From the NCBI GenBank assembly GCA_903850915.1, contig CAINMV010000026.1:1-40464 (forward strand): a stretch of DNA of 40,464 nucleotides, written 5' to 3'. Under the pieces are notes generated by a model, which was not told the DNA's origin, ran no database searches, and saw only the letters and a program-made list of their open reading frames with translations. The translations under genes were made by a program, and so were the position numbers. The first letter of the stretch is position 1. Every line of letters starts with the position of its first letter. Below are positions 17,656-26,394 of the stretch, piece by piece. Source of the stretch: an uncultured Bacteroidota bacterium (GTDB taxonomy: Bacteria; Bacteroidota; Bacteroidia; UKL13-3).

Positions 17656-18423
17656 TTAAAAAGGCAAACCGATAGTGAACTTATAATTGAACCAATTATT
17701 GCGTATTATTTTGTTTTTGATTGAGGTTTCTAAATCATAAAATTCACTTTTCTTTATTATAAATGAGTTATTAAGAACATCCAACTGTGGGAAATTTAAA
17801 GCTTGAAATACATATGGAAATGAAATCTCCACTCTAAATAAAACTGATTTTTTTGTAATAAAACTTCGGCCAATGCCAGCACTTAATCCATAAAAACTAG
17901 CTTTACCGTTAGAAGTATACAGTGAATTTCCTGGGTTTAGCAATAATTGAGCTGAATCTAATCTATATTTAGTATAGGTGGCTCCAATAAAAAAGTAATT
18001 TCCAACAGGTGCAGGCGACATATTGGATTGAAAAAAACGCAAGTATGGCATAAAGCTAACACACGATAAATTAACAGGATTTGGCACTAAACTATAGGTT
18101 CCATTAATTATGCGAGTGTTAAAGCGATTTTCTATTACAATGACATTACGATGGAAATCTGTTTCCATTCCGAGAGATAGATAATTTTTTACTGCATATT
18201 CAAGGTTTATGCTTGATCGGGAAGAAATATTGATTAAATGTTTATTATAGCTATAGGAATCACCAAAATCTTGATACCCCCTTTTAGATGTAATATCTTC
18301 CATGAGGAAATTAAATGCGTATCCTAAATTAACAGAAAATCGTTTGCCTAGATAACCACTTGCATTTTGCGCATTCGCTAGCAAGCTAAATTGCATACTC
18401 AATATTAGCAATACTTTTCTCAT
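17656..18423 (-). CDS. Outer-membrane beta-barrel protein, paralogue of 23175-23936
   Basis: This 255-residue protein has a signal peptide (1-18, ending ANAQ), alternating-hydrophobic strands and a C-terminal phenylalanine (IGLPF), which together suggest a small outer-membrane barrel. It shares with the protein at 23175-23936 the N-terminal SGYLGKRFSV, the central MSPAPVGNY, the conserved stretch KKSVLFRVEISFPYV, and the end NNWFNYKFTIG. The family is not recognised and the barrel is inferred from sequence pattern only. The gene begins 4 bp after the M48-like protease at 18428-20782, so coexpression is very likely. It may assist in folding or anchoring the protease, or be its target. Confidence 0.7.
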   Translation of the reverse strand: MRKVLLILSMQFSLLANAQNASGYLGKRFSVNLGYAFNFLMEDITSKRGYQDFGDSYSYNKHLINISSRSSINLEYAVKNYLSLGMETDFHRNVIVIENRFNTRIINGTYSLVPNPVNLSCVSFMPYLRFFQSNMSPAPVGNYFFIGATYTKYRLDSAQLLLNPGNSLYTSNGKASFYGLSAGIGRSFITKKSVLFRVEISFPYVFQALNFPQLDVLNNSFIIKKSEFYDLETSIKNKIIRNNWFNYKFTIGLPF

Positions 18424-18427
18424 GACA

Positions 18428-20782
18428 TTAATATGTTTTAATTCGATTTAGAAGATGGTAAATATTGGAATTAATATACCCAGGAGTTGCCTTGCCTTTA
18501 ACCTGCTTGGAATAGTTTACCACAAAGTCATCACGTTCGCTATTATAAAGAATGGCATTTACATTTGATTGATACCCCCTTGACTTTAAACGCATATAAG
18601 CAATAGGCGTGGCGGGACCGTATATGCAATTTAGAGGTATTTTGTCAATCACATAATCTGAAACTTCACTTCTCGTTTTCTCTGTTTCCAAACCGACCAT
18701 TAAAAAATTAGAGCTTCCGTATTTTTCAGTTAATGCTCTAATAGCCATTAAATCGGTGGAAACACAGCCAATGGCTCGCTTGAAAAAATTCTCATATAAA
18801 CAATCGTTGATTAATGCAATATCGTTAAGCTTATCAGCATCAATTTGTTCTAAATCAATCCCACTAATAATTTCCGAATTATTGAATATCTTCTTGGAAG
18901 AAAGAATAAGAGCCTGATTCAAATCTTGCCCCTTTTGTTCCGATATTATAGGGTTATAACGACTATCGCCATTCGAATAAAAGTAATAAGGATTAACTAG
19001 AAGCACTTTGTTTTTTTCAATGCAAGGTATTAAAGTTGTATTTAAAGGTAAATCAACTGGAGGCTTGCTCGTGGCCGATTTGTATATTTCCGAAGTGTTT
19101 TCATCAACCTGGGCTAATAGTAGGCGCTCATAAACTCCTTTAAAAGTGGTATCCGACTCAAACCAATAAATTAGTGATTTCTTTATGTAAGGAGGACGTT
19201 TAACTTTGGCATTAACTAACGGTTTTTCTTCGACGTCTACTTTTTTCTTTTTAGACTTACTGTCTTTTTTAACCACAGGCGTTTCAACATCATCCTCAAC
19301 TTCGTTATCATTTAATGTTTTACGAATTATTCGCGCACGAACAGTGTCGGTGTAACTTCGATAAAAAACGGGCGTAGCTTTCTTCTCATGCACTGTTATA
19401 AAACTTTGCATTAAGGAACTACATATTAAATCTAATTCTTTATCCTCTGGATGATCAGCTTTAAGCTTCCAACAATAGTTTAAAGCAACAACATTAACCC
19501 CTTGTGCATTTAATTTTCCAAAGAGCAAAACCAATTGCTTAAAGCTACCCGTTTGCCCTTTAGAATTTATATGTATCTTATTGAAATCGTCTGCATTGGA
19601 ATATTTCGCAAACCCATATAAAGCCTTGGCTATACATTTTTTAAGATAGAGGCTATTTGGTTCACCTTTTAATAGTACCATGGAGGAGTAAATAGCCTTT
19701 TCAAAATCGCCATTTAATATGGACAATCGAGGTAACTCAAATCGACAAATTTTACGCGCTAGTAAAAAAGAAGTTTCAGAAACAAGCGCGTTACTTCGGA
19801 ATTCATCATTAGCAAAATCAACCATAATATCTTTCACTTTATTCAAACGTTCATCAGCATTGGTTTCCGTTAATTTAACTACATACTCCGTTTCAATAGG
19901 GGTGTTTTCTTCTTCCTCTTCTTCGTCGTCTAATATTTTTTTCTTCTTTACTACATTTATTGGGGACGAATTTAACTTAAGTAAACTTGGACTATCCAAG
20001 ACAAAGAAATTAGACGGAATTTTCAAGGTACCTATTTCGAAAAAGGAAGGCGAAAAAACGATAGAATCGAAAGGAGTATTAGGATTGTCAGGTGCCTTAA
20101 TTGCCGCAAGTACCGCTGATATTTTATAGGTAGAAGACGCAATTAAATCAAAACCAAGCTCATCGGCTTCTAATTCTTGAGTTTTAGTATAAGTATTACG
20201 AGATAAAAATGCATCCTCTACGTTTCGATTAAAGTATCGATTGTATCCTGTTTGGTAATGTGAATTATCAATACTTGAAGTAGGCTTGTGTTTCTTTAAA
20301 AAATGCACATATTCATGGGCCAAGATAAATGCCAATTCGGCTTCATTATGAAGTCGGGCAAATAGCCCCATCGTTAAAAATATCACACCTTGAGGTGAGG
20401 AATATGATGCAACATTGCTTGAACGAATTAAACATACAATAATATTGCGTTTAGATTCGCGATGTTCTAATACCTTCTGCATCACTAGGTTTAAATAGTT
20501 ACCAACGGTATCATTAAATATAACCTTGCCACTTTTTATGAAGTTGTTGAATTCGTATGCACTAGCTAGCTCGTAATCCTTAATTTCTTGTATTTCAACT
20601 TTTGATTTATCAACAGGTATTTTTAAAATTGTTTGCTGGTAATAATCGAAGGGGGCCGCAATAAAAACCTTAGGCAAATCTCCTCTTGATTTTAAAGTAG
20701 TATAATTGGAAAAGTCAATTTGCTGAGAATTAACTTGATAAAGACATAATATAAAGCAAAAGAATAGAAGTATATTTTTCAT
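18428..20782 (-). CDS. M48-like zinc metallopeptidase, paralogue of 23941-26310
   Basis: This 784-residue protein has a signal peptide (1-19). The zinc motif HEYVH is at 156-160 in LAFILAHEYVHFLKKH, with the third ligand likely E203 in ELEADE, which is the M48 pattern (HEXXH plus EXXXD). Membrane segments usual for HtpX and Ste24 are lacking, so it resembles periplasmic BepA-type proteases. The loop that in many M48 members reads THP is not present here: the aligned segment near 303-312 is KLTETNADER. Acidic and lysine-rich low-complexity regions occur around 280-300 and 505-530. The C-terminal third is unique to this pair. It forms a cassette with the barrel gene 4 bp downstream. The target is unknown. 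Confidence 0.85.
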   Translation of the reverse strand: MKNILLFFCFILCLYQVNSQQIDFSNYTTLKSRGDLPKVFIAAPFDYYQQTILKIPVDKSKVEIQEIKDYELASAYEFNNFIKSGKVIFNDTVGNYLNLVMQKVLEHRESKRNIIVCLIRSSNVASYSSPQGVIFLTMGLFARLHNEAELAFILAHEYVHFLKKHKPTSSIDNSHYQTGYNRYFNRNVEDAFLSRNTYTKTQELEADELGFDLIASSTYKISAVLAAIKAPDNPNTPFDSIVFSPSFFEIGTLKIPSNFFVLDSPSLLKLNSSPINVVKKKKILDDEEEEEENTPIETEYVVKLTETNADERLNKVKDIMVDFANDEFRSNALVSETSFLLARKICRFELPRLSILNGDFEKAIYSSMVLLKGEPNSLYLKKCIAKALYGFAKYSNADDFNKIHINSKGQTGSFKQLVLLFGKLNAQGVNVVALNYCWKLKADHPEDKELDLICSSLMQSFITVHEKKATPVFYRSYTDTVRARIIRKTLNDNEVEDDVETPVVKKDSKSKKKKVDVEEKPLVNAKVKRPPYIKKSLIYWFESDTTFKGVYERLLLAQVDENTSEIYKSATSKPPVDLPLNTTLIPCIEKNKVLLVNPYYFYSNGDSRYNPIISEQKGQDLNQALILSSKKIFNNSEIISGIDLEQIDADKLNDIALINDCLYENFFKRAIGCVSTDLMAIRALTEKYGSSNFLMVGLETEKTRSEVSDYVIDKIPLNCIYGPATPIAYMRLKSRGYQSNVNAILYNSERDDFVVNYSKQVKGKATPGYINSNIYHLLNRIKTY

Positions 20783-20835
20783 TTTGTTTTTTCATTCAAT
20801 CGTAAGACTCAAACCAGTATTGCATTAATGCGGTT

Positions 20836-20866
20836 AACAAATAAACATATAAATAATCGTAAAAGA
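20836..20866 (-). promoter_or_regulatory. Conserved upstream block of the second M48 gene, possible promoter
   Basis: About 55-85 bp before the start at 20782, the minus strand reads TCTTTTACGATTATTTATA, then ends in TTTGTT. The same 12-mer CGATTATTTATA, with matching flanks, occurs upstream of the paralogous gene (26395-26426). A TTTATTTG stretch is close to the Bacteroidota -7 consensus TAnnTTTG, with a T-rich block some 15-16 bp upstream. It is a likely promoter copied with the cassette. Confidence 0.45.
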
Positions 20867-20887
20867 AAACGATGCTTCCTAAATTAT

Positions 20888-21802
20888 TTACAAGACTAGA
20901 AGCATGCTCTGTAATTTTTCATTGTAGTTTTTTTTTAGGATGTAATTCCTTTTTTCAACCAAAAATTCCGATCTATACCTTCCCCCTCGATAAAATCTGG
21001 CGAAAAGCGGCAAACCAGCAAAAGCTGTTGCAAAATAATAGTGTTGATAAAATCCAAGTCCACTAAGCCCCAAAAAAGCAAGTTGAAATCCTGTATTTAA
21101 TAAACCTTCACCTACTTTACCTGCATAAATATAGCCAAGTCCTGGTAATATTGCATTCATTATTTTGGCTTTCTTTGGCGATTTTAAATGGGGTTGGCAG
21201 CGATGCGCATACACCGAATCGAGGCTGCGCAAGGTAGTTTTATCTAAATCATTAGTGTTTAATATGGAATACTTTGCTAGCAAAAGACTTGCATTATCCC
21301 ATTGCTCCAATTCATTTAATATTAAAATCTTTAGTGGAATATATTTCTTTAACTCTTCTACATTTAGTTTTTCCTCGTCTATTTTATCAAGCTGCAATTT
21401 TGCAAGTTCAAAGTTTTGCGCTAAATAGTAACACAATGCTGATTCAAAACTAACATTAAATTTATTTTCGGCATCCAATCCTGATGTAACTAATTCTGCA
21501 TAATTTACAGCTGCAGCGGCATAATCGGCCCTATATTTCAAGAAATCGGCCTTAGCTCGAAGCCAATAACTCTCATTTTCGGTATTTAATCCATTGAATA
21601 ATAGTCGATCATACGCGATTAAACTATCCTGGTATATCGCATAAAAACGAATAAAACTTGAATCCAACGAGTTTCTTTTGAAAGTAATATCACGTGAATA
21701 GGCAATAAATGCCTTTTTGGGGATGTAAGAAACATCACCCAATATAGAAGCATTACTCCAAAATAACAGCATTAATATGCTGTAAATTCGACAATATCTC
21801 AT
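20888..21802 (-). CDS. TPR-like protein with DUF5683-type C-terminal membrane domain
   Basis: This 304-residue protein has a probable signal peptide or anchor at 1-22, then a helical region with TPR-like repeats (about 45-190; YWLRAKADFLKYRADYAAAA is typical). At the C terminus is a membrane domain with the signature NAILPGLGYIYAGKVGEGLL, as in DUF5683/TM2-like proteins. It starts within the preceding gene: its ATG at 21802 lies 50 bp before that gene's stop at 21753, suggesting translational coupling. A shorter start at 21772 is possible. The neighbour at 21753-22646 has the same architecture, so the two are likely distant paralogues. The role is unknown. Confidence 0.75.
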   Translation of the reverse strand: MRYCRIYSILMLLFWSNASILGDVSYIPKKAFIAYSRDITFKRNSLDSSFIRFYAIYQDSLIAYDRLLFNGLNTENESYWLRAKADFLKYRADYAAAAVNYAELVTSGLDAENKFNVSFESALCYYLAQNFELAKLQLDKIDEEKLNVEELKKYIPLKILILNELEQWDNASLLLAKYSILNTNDLDKTTLRSLDSVYAHRCQPHLKSPKKAKIMNAILPGLGYIYAGKVGEGLLNTGFQLAFLGLSGLGFYQHYYFATAFAGLPLFARFYRGGRYRSEFLVEKRNYILKKNYNEKLQSMLLVL

Positions 21803-22646
21803 TGTTTATTCTCTTTTTGTTTCTTTGTTTAAAGGTATTTACACTTTTGATACTTCCAATAATATTTCCTAAATAAAACACAGAGAAGGCTGTTCCAAAA
21901 ACAAAAAATGGTATTGTTTTAAGATCAGTTTTGTGCACCACTCCTCCCATTTTTTTATATGATTCGTAGGTAATTAAACCATTTAAAAAAACCGGGATAA
22001 ATGTAGAAAAACATTGTTTATGATAACCAGCATAATATTTACCTAGTCCTGGAACAAAGGCAGATAAAATTCCGGCAACCGCTGGAGATTTATTTTTTTC
22101 TTTTAAAATCTCATTTTTACATTTCTTGAGTAGAATTTCATGTTGTGTTATCTTACTTTTATTTGATTTCATAAAACAAGCTAAACTATCATACTGGTAA
22201 AAATTTCTTTTAAGCAGGAAATAGGATGCTAAGTTTAAAGTTATTAAATCATCATATGTATTCGGCATTTTGGACAATGAAAGTAGCTCTTGCGTAGCAT
22301 GATCGTAATTAATTAGATTACCATAGTTCCAAGCATTATATATTTTTGCCGTGGTAAAGGAAGCTGAAGATAGCCTTATTTGGTTTAGAATTTTAATGGA
22401 AGAATCAAATTTGGCTTGGAATTGAAGAATCTTACCTTCCAACAAAAGCAACGTATCTATTTCATTTAAAGCAACGGTTTGCTTTTTTAAATTTTGCGCT
22501 GCTAATAAGGCTTCACTTAATTTACCTACACTTACTAAGTTCTGAACAAACTTTAATTCAAGTTGTAAATTAAAACTTTGCGCCTGAACCCGAGCACCAG
22601 CAAAGAGCATGTAAAGTACAAAAACACCATGAACTAATAATTTCAT
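21753..22646 (-). CDS. TPR-like protein with DUF5683-type C-terminal membrane domain
   Basis: The ATG at 22646 gives 297 residues with a signal peptide (MKLLVHGVFVLYMLFAGARV, then QAQ). A frame from 22694 overlaps the YidD gene and lacks a signal at its start. The body is helical with TPR-like spacing (about 25-180). The C terminus contains ILSAFVPGLGKYYAGYHKQC and two hydrophobic segments, the PGLGxxYAG pattern of DUF5683-type proteins, then a basic tail. It lies 25 bp after the YidD-like gene and overlaps the next gene by 50 bp. The matching neighbour and the shared context with YidD and the proteases point to a joint envelope role that is not yet defined. Confidence 0.78.
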   Translation of the reverse strand: MKLLVHGVFVLYMLFAGARVQAQSFNLQLELKFVQNLVSVGKLSEALLAAQNLKKQTVALNEIDTLLLLEGKILQFQAKFDSSIKILNQIRLSSASFTTAKIYNAWNYGNLINYDHATQELLSLSKMPNTYDDLITLNLASYFLLKRNFYQYDSLACFMKSNKSKITQHEILLKKCKNEILKEKNKSPAVAGILSAFVPGLGKYYAGYHKQCFSTFIPVFLNGLITYESYKKMGGVVHKTDLKTIPFFVFGTAFSVFYLGNIIGSIKSVNTFKQRNKKRINNEILSNLQHINAVILE

Positions 22647-22671
22647 AGCGTAGCAAAGCTTCGAATAACTT

Positions 22672-23121
22672 TTATCGGTACCACTCAATATCATCTATTA
22701 TTTTGTTGTTATCCGAATTTCTATCACTTTTCGGGTTCAAATCCTGTATTCCAAGCATAGAACAACGGCTTAACCTATCAGCAGTAAGTGTGATGCCTTT
22801 TATAAGCCCATATCGTCGTATCGCTGCTTTTGAAAACTCAGAACAACTTAGTTCGAAAGGACAACTGGCTGCTATTTGTGCTGAGACGTATTTTTGATAA
22901 ATAAAAAGCAACGACCCAAAGGATAAGGATACTGGGTTATAACGAATAATTTTGTTTTTTGAATTAAATTTCACAAAAGTCACAACACGATGGCTTTCAA
23001 AACGAGGTTCTTTAAATTCCACACTTCGCAATAGCACTCTATTGGCCGAGTCTAATTGGGCTTTGAGGGAAGATACCATAAATGTGAACCCAAGAAAAAA
23101 TACAACTCGAATTAATAGCAT
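22672..23121 (-). CDS. YidD-domain protein with an N-terminal signal peptide
   Basis: This 149-residue protein has a signal peptide (1-21, ending SLKAQ), about 40 further residues, and a YidD domain at about 65-130: FIYQKYVSAQIAASCPFELS, CSEFSKAAIRRYG, then GITLTADRLSRC. The conserved cysteine and aromatic pattern of YidD (membrane protein insertion efficiency factor) is kept. Classic YidD is a short cytoplasmic membrane-associated protein beside YidC. Here the signal peptide predicts an extracytoplasmic location and there is no yidC, rnpA or oxaA nearby. The genes on both sides encode envelope proteins, so it may have been recruited for a different task. It begins 53 bp after the barrel protein at 23175. 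Confidence 0.85.
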   Translation of the reverse strand: MLLIRVVFFLGFTFMVSSLKAQLDSANRVLLRSVEFKEPRFESHRVVTFVKFNSKNKIIRYNPVSLSFGSLLFIYQKYVSAQIAASCPFELSCSEFSKAAIRRYGLIKGITLTADRLSRCSMLGIQDLNPKSDRNSDNNKIIDDIEWYR

Positions 23122-23174
23122 ATTATATTTTATTTACCCCGAGTTTAGTATTGAAGTGCTTCACTGAAAATCGA

Positions 23175-23936
23175 TTAAAATGGTATACCAACAGTAATGT
23201 TATATTGAAACCAATTGTTAATTACAATTTTATTGCGTAAGGTTTTGCTTAAGCTCAATGAATAATCATGTAATTTCCTATAGTCAACATTCTGTTCATA
23301 ATCTGTTGTATAATATGCAGCTGGAAAAAAATGCAGAACATAGGGAAACGACATCTCTGTTTTAAGTAAAACACATTTTGCTAAAATAAAACTTCGTCCG
23401 AAACCAAAGGAAATATCGGTAAAGTTAAGTTTACCTTGACTTAGGTATAAATCTACATTTTGAAATTCCGGATAACTTGATAACGTAAGCATCGCAGATG
23501 ACAAATCGAGCATACTGTAGTTAATGCCTAAGGAAATATAATTACCTAAAGGTGCTGGCGACATACTTTTGTTATAAAATCGCACCACCGGATTAATATT
23601 TTTGCATTTTACATCATACGGCAAGCAATCATATCCTGGAGTATTGAAGGGATCAAATTTAGGAAACATCATTAAAATATTTTTATGATAAGAAAAATCC
23701 AAGCCAACACCCGTGTACTCTCCTATGGCATATTCGGCATTGAGATAAACACGTTTTGAAATACCTGGAATTATATAATAATTGTTTGCAGTTGAATAGT
23801 CGGAGGTTAAAAATGGAAAAACCCCAACACCCGTACTTACCGAAAATCGTTTTCCAAGGTAACCACTTGCTTTTTGACCGAACCCCGAAATAGCCCAAAA
23901 AAGAAAAACCGAAAAGATGATACTTGTTTTTTTCAT
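23175..23936 (-). CDS. Outer-membrane beta-barrel protein, paralogue of 17656-18423
   Basis: This 253-residue protein has a signal peptide (1-20, ending GFGQ), strand-rich sequence and a C-terminal phenylalanine (VGIPF). It shares with the 17656-18423 protein the N-terminal SGYLGKRFSV, MSPAPLGNY near the middle, the aligned stretch AKCVLLKTEMSFPYV, and NNWFQYNITVG at the end. The pattern fits a small outer-membrane barrel. No named family is recognised. It follows the M48-like protease by 4 bp, exactly as in the other cassette, which supports duplication of the pair as one unit. It precedes the YidD-domain gene by 53 bp. Confidence 0.72.
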   Translation of the reverse strand: MKKTSIIFSVFLFWAISGFGQKASGYLGKRFSVSTGVGVFPFLTSDYSTANNYYIIPGISKRVYLNAEYAIGEYTGVGLDFSYHKNILMMFPKFDPFNTPGYDCLPYDVKCKNINPVVRFYNKSMSPAPLGNYISLGINYSMLDLSSAMLTLSSYPEFQNVDLYLSQGKLNFTDISFGFGRSFILAKCVLLKTEMSFPYVLHFFPAAYYTTDYEQNVDYRKLHDYSLSLSKTLRNKIVINNWFQYNITVGIPF

Positions 23937-23940
23937 ATTT

Positions 23941-26310
23941 TTAATACGTTTTAACTCTTGATAAAATTTGATATAAATTTGATGTTAATGACGCCTGAGT
24001 GTCTTTGCCTCTAATTTGTTTATTATAACTTACCCTGAAATCGTCCAAATCGGTGTTATATAAAACTGTAAAAATGGAATATTCATAGGTTTTAGACATA
24101 CTCATAGTAACAAATAAAGGATAAAAAACCAAGGTATAACAACCCACACATTGCGTTCCTAGGGTGTTTAATTTCGTTTTCTCAATAGTCATACCAGTTA
24201 GAATAATATTAGAGGAATGGTATTTCTCAGCCACTTGTTTTACCAAACTGAGGTCGGTAGAAACCAATCCCACCCCACGTTTATTTAAATTCTCGAACAG
24301 GCAATCACGCAAAAGCGTTATTTCACTCAATTTCTCCGCTTCATCAATTTTCAATTGATCTTGATCTAAAACTTCATATTCGCTGAATGTTTTTCTAGCA
24401 ACATAATTCAATGCATCAGTGAAATTCGATTTATATTGTTCCGATTTTATAGCATCATATTTCCCTTGATCGTAATAAGAACGCTGCTCATAATAGGAGT
24501 AAAAAGGATCGATAAGAATTACCTTTCCATCTTTTACACAACGAATATCTGATTTATTTACTTTCAAATCGTCGCTATTTTTAGACTTTTCTTTGGCAAC
24601 TTTGGCCTTCTTTTTCTTTAAGTCTTTCATCTTTTCATTGTACAAATTGGCAAAGGCGGTATCCTTTTCAAACCAATATATAAAAGAGCGCTTAAAATAT
24701 TCTTTAACTTTTACCTTAGAGGTGCCTTCATCGTTACTATCTTCTTCCTCATTATCATTATCATTATTAGCTACCGTTTTTGCTTTTTTCGATTTGGTGG
24801 TTTTTACTGTTGCTTCCTCATCCCCATCCGTCTTTTCAGTTTCAGAGTCATCAATGGTTTTGCGCTTTATTTTCGGACCTATTGTATCGGCCAACGACTG
24901 ATAAAAAACATGTTTTTTGCGATCTTCATAGGAGAAAACGATACTTCGCATCATGGAGCGACAAATACTATTAAGCTCCTCGTCGTCTGGATTTTGGCTT
25001 CTTAGATCCCAGCAATAATTCATAGCCATAGCACTGATACCTTGCGACTTTAATTTCCCCATCATAAACACAAGTTGCTGAAAATGGCCTTGTGCATATT
25101 TTGATTTAATATGTGCATCATTAAAATGTCCGGTATTGCCATATTTAGCCATGCTATACAGCGATTTTGCGATAATTTTCTTGGCATATAAACTGTTCGG
25201 ATTGTCGTTAAGCAGCACCATGGCATGATACATGGCATATTCGTAGTCGCCATCGAGTAAATTAATTCTTGGTATCTCATACCGACACAATTTCTTAATA
25301 TACTTAAATGTAGCTTCAGAAACCAAGTAAAGACTTCTACTGCCGGAGTTTCCAAAGTCTTTAATTAAGGCATCCAACTTTTCGATTCGACTATCGGTGG
25401 ATGGATGCGTACTATATTTGTCTGATTCATCTTCACCCGCATCCTCATCATCATCCTTTTTTGAAGATGTTGATGTTCCTGAAGTAATTTTCTCGAATGC
25501 TTTCGGGTCCACCTTATCGTATTCATTTTTAAAGAAACCTTCAGGTAATTTAAAAGATCCTTTCTCAAAAAAAGAAGGCTTAAAGGTTACCGAATCGTAT
25601 GGCAGATAGTAATACCAAATGGTGTTTAATGCCGATGTGGCAGCCGAAATATCATAATTTGTTTTGGTGAACAAATCAAACCCTAATTCATCTGACTCCG
25701 ACTCTTGTTCTTTACTGAAATTCGCACGGCGTAAGTATTTATCATCAATGGAAGTGTTCCGATAATCACCTTTATTGTATTTTGCTTTTTTACTTTCTAT
25801 ATAATCATTGATACTGTGCTTTTTCAAGTAATGTATATATTCGTGCGACAAAACAAAAGCCAATTCCGCTTCAGAGTGCATTCGGGCGATGAGCCCCATA
25901 GTAACAAAAATAAGGCCTTTACCGGTAGCAAAAGCGTTAACCACTGAAGAACGTAGCACATAAACACGCACATTTTTCCTTTTCTCTCGTTGTTCCATTA
26001 GTTTATGCATAACGGCATTCACATAATTACTGATGGTGTCATTGAAAATCACTTTACCACTATGCAAAATATCATCGATTGCATAACTTGATTCAAGTTC
26101 ATAATCACGTAGGGCTTCCTTTTCAATTTTAGATTTATCTTTACTAATTTTCTTCTTCGCATCTTGGAATTTCTCCAATGAAGAGGTTGAAAATTCCTTG
26201 GGCAAATCACCACGCGACTTAATAGGAACGTAGTTATTGAAATCTACCGTTTGTGAATATCCTAGTTTTAACAAGGTTAAACACAGAAGGATTAGCAGTG
26301 ATTTATTCAT
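23941..26310 (-). CDS. M48-like zinc metallopeptidase, paralogue of 18428-20782
   Basis: The protein has 789 residues with a signal peptide (1-19, ending GYS). HEYIH lies at 156-160, the same positions as in the paralogue, and the third zinc ligand is probably E203 in ESESDE. Unlike the paralogue it keeps the M48-type loop THPSTDSRIE at 301-310. Acidic low-complexity sequence lies around 283-298, and a long acidic/lysine-rich linker at about 500-545. Both copies end in VLYNxxxDDFxVxYxKQxxGK followed by a helical tail. It probably acts in the periplasm on outer-membrane or misfolded proteins, as BepA does in E. coli, but the substrate here is unknown. It is the first gene of the locus. Confidence 0.87.
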   Translation of the reverse strand: MNKSLLILLCLTLLKLGYSQTVDFNNYVPIKSRGDLPKEFSTSSLEKFQDAKKKISKDKSKIEKEALRDYELESSYAIDDILHSGKVIFNDTISNYVNAVMHKLMEQREKRKNVRVYVLRSSVVNAFATGKGLIFVTMGLIARMHSEAELAFVLSHEYIHYLKKHSINDYIESKKAKYNKGDYRNTSIDDKYLRRANFSKEQESESDELGFDLFTKTNYDISAATSALNTIWYYYLPYDSVTFKPSFFEKGSFKLPEGFFKNEYDKVDPKAFEKITSGTSTSSKKDDDEDAGEDESDKYSTHPSTDSRIEKLDALIKDFGNSGSRSLYLVSEATFKYIKKLCRYEIPRINLLDGDYEYAMYHAMVLLNDNPNSLYAKKIIAKSLYSMAKYGNTGHFNDAHIKSKYAQGHFQQLVFMMGKLKSQGISAMAMNYCWDLRSQNPDDEELNSICRSMMRSIVFSYEDRKKHVFYQSLADTIGPKIKRKTIDDSETEKTDGDEEATVKTTKSKKAKTVANNDNDNEEEDSNDEGTSKVKVKEYFKRSFIYWFEKDTAFANLYNEKMKDLKKKKAKVAKEKSKNSDDLKVNKSDIRCVKDGKVILIDPFYSYYEQRSYYDQGKYDAIKSEQYKSNFTDALNYVARKTFSEYEVLDQDQLKIDEAEKLSEITLLRDCLFENLNKRGVGLVSTDLSLVKQVAEKYHSSNIILTGMTIEKTKLNTLGTQCVGCYTLVFYPLFVTMSMSKTYEYSIFTVLYNTDLDDFRVSYNKQIRGKDTQASLTSNLYQILSRVKTY

Positions 26311-26394
26311 TTGAAAGATGTTTAAAAAGATGTAAAAAAATAGTTAAAACCGAAGTTCATTATATTAGATCGTTAATAGGATTAAAGACCCAAA

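Noticed and set aside
19914-19935. Short repetitive tract (TCTTCCTCTTCTTCGTCGTC type)
   Set aside because: It encodes the Glu/Asp run of the M48 protease, so it is coding low complexity, not a tandem repeat element or CRISPR.
19719-20129. Open frame of 136 codons opposite the second M48 gene
   Set aside because: The serine-rich peptide is the antisense of the acidic low-complexity region of the protease. It has no plausible domain.
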